Assembly (NCBI GenBank): GCA_947471745.1
Contig: CANJKZ010000514.1
Span: 124,001-188,000 of the forward strand
Origin: Closterium sp. Naga37s-1
Taxonomy: Eukaryota; Streptophyta; Zygnematophyceae; Desmidiales; Closteriaceae
DNA: 64,000 bases
Direction of reading: 5' to 3'
In this document: one piece after another, positions 57,901 through 64,000 of the stretch
How the letters are laid out: each line of letters begins with the position of its first letter
Numbering within the stretch: position 1 is the first letter of the stretch
Position numbers and translations under genes: made by a program
The notes under the pieces: generated by a model
Told to the model about the DNA's origin: nothing
Database searches by the model: none
Seen by the model: only the letters and a program-made list of their open reading frames with translations

Positions 57901-60900
57901 TTACATCCCATTCTCCAACCCCCACATCCCTGTTCCATTCTCCCACTTTTCCCACCACCGCCCCCCTCGCTTCCCTCTCCTCCTGTCTCTCCCACCGTCC
58001 CCACCTTGCACAGATCCCTCGGGACCTAGAGGTCGCTTACATCCCATTCTCCAACCCCCACATCCCTGTTCCATTCTCCCACTTTTCCCACCACCGCCCC
58101 CCTCGCTTCCCTCTCCTCCTGTCTCTCCCACCGTCCCCACCTTGCACAGATCCCTCGGGACCTAGAGGTCGCTTACATCCCATTCTCCAACCCCCACATC
58201 CCTGTTCCATTCTCCCACTTTTCCCACCACCGCCCCCCTCGCTTCCCTCTCCTCCTGTCTCTGCCACCGTCCCCACCTTGCGCAGATCCCTCGGGACCTA
58301 GAGGTCGCTTACATCCCATTCTCCAACCCCCACATCCCTGTTCCATTCTCCCACTTTTCCCACCACCGCCCCCCTCGCTTCCCTCTCCTCCTGTCTCTCC
58401 CACCGTCCCCACCTTGCGCAGATCCCTCGGGACCTAGAGGTCGCTTACATCCCATTCTCCAACCCCCACATCCCTGTTCCATTCTCCCACTTTTCCCACC
58501 ACCGCCCCCCTCGCTTCCCTCTCCTCCTGTCTCTCCCACCGTCCCCACCTTGCGCAGATCCCTCGGGACCTAGAGGTCGCTTACATCCCATTCTCCAACC
58601 CCCACATCCCTGTTCCATTCTCCCACTTTTCCCACCACCGCCCCCCTCGCTTCCCTCTCCTCCTGTCTCTCCCACCGTCCCCACCTTGCGCAGATCCCTC
58701 GGGACCTAGAGGTCGCTTACATCCCATTCTCCAACCCCCACATCCCTGTTCCATTCTCCCACTTTTCCCACCACCGCCCCCCTCGCTTCCCTCTCCTCCT
58801 GTCTCTCCCACCGTCCCCACCTTGCGCAGATCCCTCGGGACCTAGAGGTCGCTTACATCCCATTCTCCCAGCAAGGAACCTTCCCCGGCATCTTCCTCTT
58901 CTCCGCACCGGCGCGCTTCGTCCGTCCAGTGCGGCAGCTGCCCTCGCTCAACCCAAGGGCCACTGCAGCGCCCACGTTTGAGCTCATCGGGAGTTTGGAG
59001 CAGGTAGGGTGGGGTGGTGACGGCAGTAGTCTGTTTTTAAGGCGCCTCAAAAACTGTCTCGAGCAGGTGGTAGGGCGCAGCAAGCTGGCGGGCCAGGCAG
59101 TAAAGTATAGCGCAGGTGGGATTTGCCCCCGTGTCTTCATTCATTCGTCGTGTGCTGTGCGGCAGCTGCCCTTCCTTCCTCACCCTAGAGCCGCCTCACC
59201 CAGCGTTCTGCTTCTCACACGCCCAAGTGCGCACCCATGTCCACTTCTCATTTCGTCTGTGGTCCTTAGCTCGCTCTCAGCACTACAACCCCCCTGAAAC
59301 CATTCTTCCTTCTCCCACTTTTTCCATTTCCCCTTTCTCCCGCTTTTCCCCTGCACCTCCTTTCCCTCTCTTCGCTCTCTTGTTCTCGCTTCCTCACCTT
59401 CCCTGTCTTCCCCAGCTTCCTCCGCTTCCGCTGCTTCCCCCCCGCTGCAGGTCTTTCTGGACGTGCTCTGCCCCGATGGCTTGTCGCGACCCTTGAGTCA
59501 ACTCAGAAGTTCTAATTTCACTCTCTTCCCCCTATTCCTCATCTTTCTTCACGTCCCCCCTTCCGCGTTCCCCCCTCCTGCAGGTCTTTCTGGACGTGCT
59601 CTGCCCTGATGGATCGTCGCCCTCTCCCACCACAGACCAAGGCTCGGCGGCAGGTTCGGCGACGCACGAGGAGGTTCGGCCGACGGACATCCTGAGTGTG
59701 ATGGCGAGCCTGACCCCCTGGTCGGACTACAACCAGAGCCCCCGCAACATGTACCAGTGCCAGGTCAGCACAGCATGTACCAGTGCCAGGTCAGCAAAGC
59801 ATGTACCAGTGCCAGGTCAGCAAAGCATGTACCAGTGCCAGGTCAGCAAAGCATGAACCAGTGCCAGGTCACCATTTCAGACTTAAACTGTGAAATGTCT
59901 ACCTCTGATCTCTGACGCGTGTTACGTTTTGCCCAACAGATGGGCAAGCAGACGATGGGCATGCCGCTGCACTCCTTCCCCTTCCGCAATGACAACAAGC
60001 TGTACCGCCTGCAGACGCCTCAGACACCCCTAATACCCTCCTGTTCCTGCTCACAACATGTGTGTTTGTGTGTCTATCTCTGTATGTGTGGGCTCCCATG
60101 CATGTGCGTCCATGCAACAGATGGGGAAGCAAACGATGGGCATGCCTTTGCACTCGTTCCCCTTCCGCAATGACAACAAGCTGTACCGCCTGCAGACGCC
60201 CCAGACTCCCATCGCCCGCACGGCAGCGTATGACGACTATGCCATGGACCAGTACCCCACTGGTGCCAATGCTGTCGTGGCCGTGCTGGCTTATACCGGG
60301 TACGTGCTTGTACGGGGTATGTGCTTATACCGGGTATGTGGGTGGGGTGTGCTATAAGGGGGATGGATCATGGATGGGTGAGTGGGGGCAGCACGGCAGC
60401 GTATGACGACTATGCCATGGACCAATACCCCACCGGGGCCAATGCTGTCGTTGCAGTGCTGGCTTATACTGGGTACGTGCTTATACTGGGTATGTGCTTA
60501 TACTGGGTATGTGGGGTGTGCTGTAAGGGGGTGGTTGGGGATGGGGCAGCACGGCAGCGTATGACGACTATGCCATGGACCACTACCCCACTGGGGCCAA
60601 TGCTGTCGTGGCCGTGCTGGCTTATACCGGGTACGTGGTGTGATGGCTTATACTACCAGGTATGTGGGGTGCGCTATAAGGGGGACTGTAAACCTCATGG
60701 CTGTACGCTTGCTGTTTCACGCACCTTCCACTTCTTGTTTTTATCCCTTGAACTCCTTGTATGTCCTTTACTAGTTGTTTATCTTCCTGTCACCTGCCCG
60801 TTCACCTCCCCGTTCACCTGCCCGTTCATCTGCCCGTTGACCAGGTACGACATGGAGGATGCCATGATCATCAACAAGTCGTCCATGGAGAGGGGCTTTG

Positions 60901-62121
60901 GCCACGGTTACATCTACAAGGTACGGTTACATCTACAAGGTACGGTTACATTAGGCACGGTTACATCCACAAGGTAAGGTTACATCCACAAGGTAAGGTT
61001 ACATCCACAAGGTACTGTTACATTACATCTACAATGCACCTGGACCAATCCAATACCCACTCCCTGTACCCTCATGAGCCTTGTTTCCACATCTCTGTCT
61101 GTCTTGCCGCCCGCCTGAATCCCTCTCCCCACCAGAACGAGGTGATCGAGGCCACCCAGGGGTCAGCATCACGCGTGGCCAAGTTCACGCCGTCCGGGCT
61201 GCCCGTGCAGATGCTGGGGCGGCCGGCTATTCACCGGCGCGGGCACAAGTGGACCATTGACACTGATGGGCTGCCTCGCCCTGGGGAGGTGCGTGAATGA
61301 ATCAAGGGATCAAATGGGAGAATGGGAGGGAGGAAGGGAGGCAAAGGGCCGGCCTGCCAGTGCAGATGCTGGGGCGGGCGGCTGGGAACAGGTGAACACA
61401 GTGACGGGCACAAGTGGACCATCGACACTGATGGGCTGCCCCGGCCTGGGGAGGTGCGTGAATGAACCAAGGGATTAAATGGGAGAATGGGAGGGAGGGA
61501 AGGAGGCAGAGGGCTGGCCTGGCAGTGCAGATGCTGGGGCGGGCGGCTGGGAACAGGCGCGGACACAAGTGGACCATTGACACTGATGGGCTGCCCCGCC
61601 CTGGGGAGGTGCGTTTGTTACGAGGGGAGGGGGGGCGGAGGGAGGGAGGGAGGGAGGTAGGGGGATGATGGGGGGGGCAGCTGGCAAGCGGCCAAGGCGG
61701 AGCAGACAGAACTGATGCTATCTAAATCACACCCCCACCTACCTACTGCTGCCTCGTCCTCTGTGCCCCTCCCTCTGTGCCCCCCTTACAGCACATCACG
61801 AGTGGTGACGTGTACGCATGCAAGGTGAACACAGTGACGGGCAAGGCGGACGAGATGAAGCTCAAGGAATTTCCCTCCCTTTTGCTTCCCTTTCCTCCCT
61901 CCCTTCCCTTTCCCACCTCCCTTCCCTTTCCTCCCTCCCCTCCGTTTGCTCCCTCCTTTCCCCTACCCCCTTTACAGCACATCACAAGCGGCGACGTGTA
62001 CGCATGCAAGGTGAACACAGTGACAGGCAAGGCGGACGAGATAAAGCTCAAGGGGTCAGAAGATGCGGTGGTGGATGGGGTTACGCTCATCGGCACCGGC
62101 CCCAAGACAGCCCTCACTAAG
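45907..62121 (+). CDS. NRPA2: DNA-directed RNA polymerase I second-largest subunit, exons 1-19, 3' end missing
   Basis: This is the RPA2/RPA135 subunit of the enzyme that transcribes rRNA in the nucleolus. Exons by splice sites and phase: 45907-46084, 46289-46362, 46655-46810, 47054-47130, 47619-47682, 48163-48233, 49020-49097, 49739-49784, 50063-50392, 51178-51251, 52128-52245, 52910-53280, 53966-54440, 58830-59003, 59584-59763, 60121-60299, 60845-60920, 61136-61288 and 61978-62121. They join into 1,006 codons without a stop. The family is about 1,150-1,200 residues. The ATG has G at +4 and an in-frame TGA 18 bases upstream. Signatures: [38 protein letters not shown] (547-565), [18 protein letters not shown] (812-829; Pol I type) and [14 protein letters not shown] (882-895). 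The GDK..SRHGQKG region and clamp lie past the window. An Ala run (exon 9) and a Pro/Ser insertion (exon 13) are unusual. Partial extra copies accompany most exons. Confidence 0.92.
46551..46592 (+). repeat. Partial upstream copy of NRPA2 exon 3 head
   Basis: GTCGCCAGGCGGTCACCACC lies about 100 bp before the true exon 3 start (46655) and matches its first 30 bases except for one small difference. It has no AG acceptor at the corresponding position. Confidence 0.7.
46945..47305 (+). repeat. Three copies of NRPA2 exon 4 sequence
   Basis: A short piece (ACTCAGGAGCAGCTCGTG, 46945-46962) precedes the intact exon (47054-47130). A downstream tail copy (about 47241-47305) repeats HLTQEQLVR(R/L)KEESIELGG and the GCGG|GTACG donor. 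The tail copy has one replacement relative to the exon. A half-palindrome-like CTTTTGAGACTTTTG lies just after the first piece (46966-46980). Confidence 0.88.
47809..47854. repeat. 46-bp perfect palindrome in NRPA2 intron 5
   Basis: Both 23-base arms match perfectly with no spacer; the centre is TTTTTGAGAC|GTCTCAAAAA. The palindrome sits between two near-identical direct repeats of about 45 bp (47758-47805 and 47858-47902) that share GATTAGTG and GTGTGTTGATCATCACAA. Confidence 0.97.
48163..48814 (+). repeat. Five copies of NRPA2 exon 6 tail
   Basis: The intact exon is 48163-48233. Decayed copies with CCCACGCTGCT, CAACTTC(A/T)C(A/T)GACATG and CACCACCATCCG|GTGA lie at 48320-48375, 48487-48554, 48636-48650 (short) and 48746-48814. 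The later ones carry insertions that break the frame, so they are unlikely to be usable exons, although donors remain in several. Confidence 0.87.
48583..48608. repeat. 26-bp perfect palindrome in NRPA2 intron 6
   Basis: TGTTTTTTGAGAA|TTCTCAAAAAACA. It is flanked by two copies of a ~48-bp block (48535-48582 and 48630-48680) that share CCAGGTCACCACCATC and GAGGCAGCTGGTGTGGT. Confidence 0.95.
49120..49265. repeat. 29-bp repeat in NRPA2 intron 7
   Basis: Four to five units built on CACCCTCCCTCCCGCC and TTCACTCCCTCCC, followed by shorter CCTCCCTCCACCAC units to about 49380. Purely intronic, on the pyrimidine strand. Confidence 0.88.
49570..49589. repeat. Imperfect palindrome in NRPA2 intron 7
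   Basis: TTTTTGAGGC|GCCTAAAAAA, one mismatch. Related flanking copies share ACTCATCACTCCTC/ACTGATCACTCCTC on the two sides. Confidence 0.75.
50265..51034 (+). repeat. Five copies of NRPA2 exon 9 tail with donors
   Basis: The intact exon ends at 50392 (GCCTAT|GTGAGT). Tail copies end at 50530, 50705, 50877 and 51034. The third and fourth encode the same residues as the intact exon over [20 protein letters not shown] but differ at many codon third positions. The second has two replacements. The fifth has an inserted stretch that breaks the frame. Introns between copies share GTGAGTGGCTTGTGAGGTCT. Confidence 0.92.
51043..51523 (+). repeat. Four copies of NRPA2 exon 10
   Basis: A partial head copy (about 51043-51080) precedes the intact exon (51178-51251). 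Two tail copies (about 51384-51430 and 51461-51523) follow; both share GGGCCTTGTGCTC and CGACAAGCCCAGGGACAAGC. The last retains a GTGAGT donor. Confidence 0.88.
51431..51444. repeat. 14-bp palindrome between exon 10 tail copies
   Basis: TTGAGGC|GCCTCAA followed by AAATACACCTCAATG, which forms a second, larger inverted repeat with the preceding CATTGAGG. It lies exactly between two nearly identical exon-10 tail copies. Confidence 0.9.
51652..51675. repeat. 24-bp perfect palindrome in NRPA2 intron 10
   Basis: TGCTTTTGAGTC|GACTCAAAAGCA. Left and right flanks both contain CCTCCGTGTG and (C/A)GTAGCTC(T/C)CC in the same order, so it separates two copies of a short duplicated block. Confidence 0.92.
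51775..52381 (+). repeat. Four copies of NRPA2 exon 11 sequence
   Basis: Head copies with acceptors start at 51775 and 51964. The intact exon is 52128-52245. A tail copy (CACCACGAGCTCTACCTGCC to TCAAGGTCCGCTCCC) lies at 52329-52381. The first head has an insertion (ATGCGATGCTGG), and the second breaks off at TACCTGCC. Order is again heads before and tail after the intact exon. Confidence 0.9.
52444..52502. repeat. CCCCT microsatellite in NRPA2 intron 11
   Basis: About eleven perfect CCCCT units. The complementary strand has G-quadruplex potential. Note also a 19-base C run at 52731-52749. Confidence 0.95.
52547..52955 (+). repeat. Four copies of NRPA2 exon 12 head with acceptors
   Basis: Heads start after CAG at 52547, 52697, 52797 and 52910; only the last continues as the real exon. 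Each encodes a form of (E/G)K(L/I)QLHLHKI(Q/K)AHA. All four keep a C/T-rich tract and an AG acceptor. Confidence 0.9.
53067..53813 (+). repeat. Three copies of NRPA2 exon 12 tail with donors
   Basis: The intact tail ends at 53280. A second, 70-codon copy (53351-53559) keeps the frame and the donor and differs in protein at one position (I to M) but in about 27 silent codons. A third (about 53633-53813) has indels. The intron pieces between them share AATAGAGCCCGTCAGGGCTG. Confidence 0.95.
54380..54550 (+). repeat. Two copies of NRPA2 exon 13 tail
   Basis: GAGATGGCACCGGCTGCTGT...CTCAAGGCTACGGGCGAAGC (ending 54440) recurs as GAGATGGCCCCGGGTGCTGT...CTCAAGGCTTCTGGGGAGAT (about 54487-54545). The second lacks a good donor directly at its end. 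Confidence 0.85.
54721..58869 (+). repeat. 136-bp array: 31 copies of a 3' splice site plus exon 14 head
   Basis: Exon-head starts (ATCCCTCGGG) are at 54755, 54889, then every 136 bp to 58830, with one unit 3 bases short near 55797. Each unit holds the last ~96 bases of intron 13, the acceptor (TTGCGCAG or TTGCACAG) and about 40 bases of exon encoding [13 protein letters not shown]. Only the last (58830) continues into the complete 174-base exon. Units are nearly identical. An internal pattern of eight units (starting 55974, marked by a CCTCAGG variant at 56246) repeats at 57062 (variant at 57334), so blocks were duplicated as well. The 79-residue minus-strand frames repeat with the unit and are not genes. 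Confidence 0.98.
59033..59054. repeat. Imperfect palindrome in NRPA2 intron 14
   Basis: GTTTTTAAGGC|GCCTCAAAAAC, one mismatch. Flanked by GGAGCAGGTAGGG on the left (the exon 14 donor, 58997-59009) and CGAGCAGGTGGTAGGG on the right (59061-59076), a short copy of the exon end and donor. Confidence 0.85.
59451..59625 (+). repeat. Two copies of NRPA2 exon 15 head, with a palindrome-like junction
   Basis: GTCTTTCTGGACGTGCTCTG follows CTGCAG at 59451 and again at 59584; only the second continues as the exon. The first is cut after CGACCC and followed by TTGAGTCAACTCAGAA (59493-59508), a degenerate member of the palindrome family. Confidence 0.88.
59749..59872 (+). repeat. 26-bp array of the exon 15 end and its donor
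   Basis: The last codons of exon 15 (MYQCQ) with the donor CCAG|GTCAGC are followed by four further ~26-bp copies of ATGTACCAGTGCCAG|GTCAGC, the last reading ATGAACCAG...GTCACC. The true exon end is taken as the first (59763). Confidence 0.9.
59940..60640 (+). repeat. Head and tail copies of NRPA2 exon 16
   Basis: A head copy (59940-60030; [15 protein letters not shown]) with acceptor CAACAG precedes the intact exon (60121-60299) and differs from it mainly at silent positions. Two tail copies (about 60390-60472 and 60546-60632) follow, each with YDDYAMD(Q/H)[12 protein letters not shown] and a donor. The first tail copy differs from the exon by silent changes only. Confidence 0.92.
60904..61035 (+). 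repeat. Short array of the exon 17 end and donor
   Basis: GGTTACATCTACAAG|GTACGG at the true exon end (60920) is followed by about five units of roughly 16-20 bp, GGTTACATC(T/C)ACAAG|GTA, each a possible donor. Confidence 0.9.
61195..61612 (+). repeat. Three copies of NRPA2 exon 18 tail
   Basis: The intact exon ends at 61288 (GGGGAG|GTGCGT). Copies ending about 61452 and 61610 retain [16 protein letters not shown] and the donor. The second has an inserted AACACAGTGAC segment resembling exon 19; the third is in frame over most of its length. Confidence 0.9.
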
Positions 62122-62640
62122 GTATGTGCAATACTCATGGGACTCAGGGAACTGTTGAGGGAGCAGGCGCAGGGGATGGGGGGAAGTAGTCTCTCTGATC
62201 ATCGGTGGTGGGGAGGGGCTCAAGGAGTGGGAGGATGCACTGGTGGACGGAGTCACCCTCATCGGCACCGGCCCCAAGACAGCGCTCACTAAGGTGCGTG
62301 GGAGACTGAGGGGGGACCCTTGAGAGAACCGAGAGTGCTGCTGTGAGGGCAGAGGCAGTGCCATGCAGGTGAGGAGCAGCTGAAGGGGCTGAAGGGGTGG
62401 GAGGATGCGGTGGTGGATGGGGTCACGCTCATTGGCACCGGCCCCAAGACAGCACTCACTAAGGTGCGGCCCTAAACCTCTGTGGTGAGGTTTAATAGAA
62501 AGTGCAGGGAAAGGTGGGGGGGTACTGGGGTCGTCAACGGTGGGGAGGATGGTTGGAGGGGCTGAAGGGGTGGGAGGATGCGGTGGTGGATGGGGTCACG
62601 CTCATCGGCACCGGCCCCAAGACAGCGCTCACTAAGGTGC
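61791..62640 (+). repeat. Head and tail copies of NRPA2 exon 19
   Basis: A head copy (61791-61868) with TTACAG acceptor precedes the intact exon (61978-62121); they differ by four silent changes and one replacement (M/I). Three tail copies ending near 62293, 62464 and 62637 encode WEDA(V/L)[17 protein letters not shown], each followed by GTGCG or GTGCT. Confidence 0.92.
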
Positions 62641-62693
62641 TCGCGATACTCAGGGGAGTCTTGAGGGAACCAAGAGTGCTGCTGTGAGGAAGA

Positions 62694-62952
62694 CGGCGTA
62701 TGTGAGGGAGAAGTCGTATGTGAGGGAGAAGTCGTATGTGAGGGAGAAGTCGTATGTGAGGGAGAAGTCGTATGTGAGGGAGAAGTCGTATGTGAGGGAG
62801 AAGTCGTATGTGAGGGAGAAGTCGTATGTGAGGGAGAAGTCGTATGTGAGGGAGAAGTCGTATGTGAGGGAGAAGTCGTATGTGAGGGAGAAGTCGTATG
62901 TGAGGGAGAAGTCGTATGTGAGGGAGAAGTCGTATGTGAGGGAGAAGTCGCG
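62694..62952. repeat. 18-bp repeat GTCGTATGTGAGGGAGAA
   Basis: About 14 near-perfect units in NRPA2 sequence downstream of exon 19. In one + frame it reads (SYVREK)n, but there is no acceptor or family similarity, so it is treated as intronic. Each unit contains TAT|GTGAGG, which resembles a 5' splice site. Confidence 0.95.
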
Positions 62953-63085
62953 GGGGATGAGGAGGGAGGGAAGGGCAGAATTATTCGAGCGATTTTCGAG
63001 GAGACTAAAAAATCATAAGGTATGGTCAGTCGGGCGGGCGTGAGCAACATCCGAGGCCCCTCGCCACCTTTTCTGCCCCCTGGGT

Positions 63086-64000
63086 ACATGCACCCCTCGC
63101 ATGCACCTCTCGCGTGCACCCCTCGCGTGCACCCCTCGCGTGCACCCCTCGCGTGCACCCCTCGCGTGCACCCCTCGCGTGCACCCCTCGCATGCACCCC
63201 TCGCGTGCACCCCTCGCGTGCACCCCTCTGCACCCCTCGCGTGCACCCCTCGCGTGCACGCCTCGCATGCACCCCTCGCGTGCACCCCTCGCGTGCACCC
63301 CTCGCGTGCACCCCTCGCGTGCACCCCTCGCGTGCACCCCTGGCGTGCACCCCTCGCTTGCACCCCTAGCGTGCACCCCTCGCGTGCACCCCTGGCGTGC
63401 ACCCCTCGCGTGCACCCCTCGCGTGCACCCCTCTGCACCCCTCGCGTGCACCCCTCGCGTGCACCCCTCGCGTGCACCCCTCGCGTGCACCCCTCGCGTG
63501 CACCCCTCGCGTGCACCCCTCGCGTGCACCCCTCGCGTGCACCCCTCGCGTGCACCCCTCGCGTGCACCCCTCGCGTGCACCCCTGGCGTGCACCCCTCG
63601 CGTGCACCCCTCGCGTGCACCCCTCGCGTGCACCCCTCGCGCGTGCACCCCTCTCGTGCACCCCTCGCGTGCACCCCTCTGCACCCCTGGCGTGCACCCC
63701 TTGCGTGCACCCCTCGCGTGCACCCCTGGCGTGCACCCCTGGCGTGCACCCCTCGCGTGCACCCCTGGCGTGCACCCCTCGCGTGCACCCCTCGCGTGCA
63801 CCCCTCGCGTGCACCCCTCGCGTGCACCCCTCGCGTGCACCCCTCGCGTGCACCCCTCGCGTGCACCCCTCGCGTGCACCCCTCGCGTGCACCACTCGCG
63901 TGCACCCCTCGCGTGCACCCCTCGCGCATGCACCCCTTGCGTGCACCCCTCGCGTGCACCCCTCTGCACCCCTCGCGTGCACCCCTCGCGTGCACCCCTC
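63086..64000. repeat. 13-bp minisatellite ACCCCTCGCGTGC, open at the window edge
   Basis: About 70 units with rare variants (CTGGCGTGC, CTTGCGTGC, a shortened CCTCTGCACCCC form). It contains no stop on either strand in several frames, so long Cys/Arg/Gly-rich frames are artefacts. Each GCGTGCACC carries a GTGCAC palindrome and a CpG pair. The array continues past the window inside or after NRPA2. Confidence 0.97.

Noticed and set aside
54721-58869. CRISPR-like array
   Set aside because: Whole 136-bp units repeat with no unique spacers, inside a spliced eukaryotic gene.
54767-58908. Regular series of 79-residue minus-strand ORFs
   Set aside because: One per 136-bp unit, antisense to intron end plus exon head of NRPA2; no independent signal.
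62472-63995. Long Cys/Arg/Gly-rich minus-strand ORFs of up to 318 residues
   Set aside because: Translation of the 13-bp ACCCCTCGCGTGC repeat; three frames give permutations of one peptide.

Overview
The window is nuclear DNA of a eukaryote, most likely a streptophyte plant or green alga. Three things point there: a multi-exon gene for the second-largest subunit of RNA polymerase I (NRPA2/RPA2), a Ty1/copia LTR retrotransposon with a plant-type methionine-tRNA primer site, and part of a SET-domain methyltransferase of the RuBisCO LSMT/SETD3 type. Introns are GT-AG with very pyrimidine-rich 3' ends. I cannot name the species.

Layout: 1-3526 is a 181-bp satellite that abuts a 173-bp satellite (3527-6434), whose last two units are inverted. 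6563-9847 holds the 3' half of the SET-domain gene on the + strand, with repeated partial exons. 11160-37620 is repeat-rich and has no gene I can support. It looks like two diverged tandem copies of one long block (about 11.2-21.0 kb and 21.5-37.6 kb). Each block has a single-copy-like head, an array of roughly 500-bp modules with inverted-repeat hairpin cassettes, a conserved 350-bp block and a 13-bp minisatellite (1.5 kb in the first copy, 6.8 kb in the second). 37763-44624 is a complete but mutated copia element with 410-bp LTRs and a CCATG target duplication, inserted in a CATGG-rich tract. 45907 onward is NRPA2. I could follow nineteen exons in one continuous frame (1,006 codons). The C-terminal part lies beyond the window, which ends in another 13-bp minisatellite.

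The striking feature is the architecture of NRPA2. Most exons are accompanied by extra partial copies. Truncated exon heads with a 3' splice site always lie upstream of the intact exon, and truncated tails with a 5' splice site always lie downstream. One head plus its acceptor is present 31 times in a 136-bp array. Several copies differ from the intact exon almost only at silent positions. At least six copy-copy junctions carry a short palindrome of the form T(n)GAG-NNNN-CTCA(n). The SET-domain gene shows the same kind of partial exon repeats. This may be an unusual genome process, or it may be a product of assembling diverged copies; long reads and RNA would decide.
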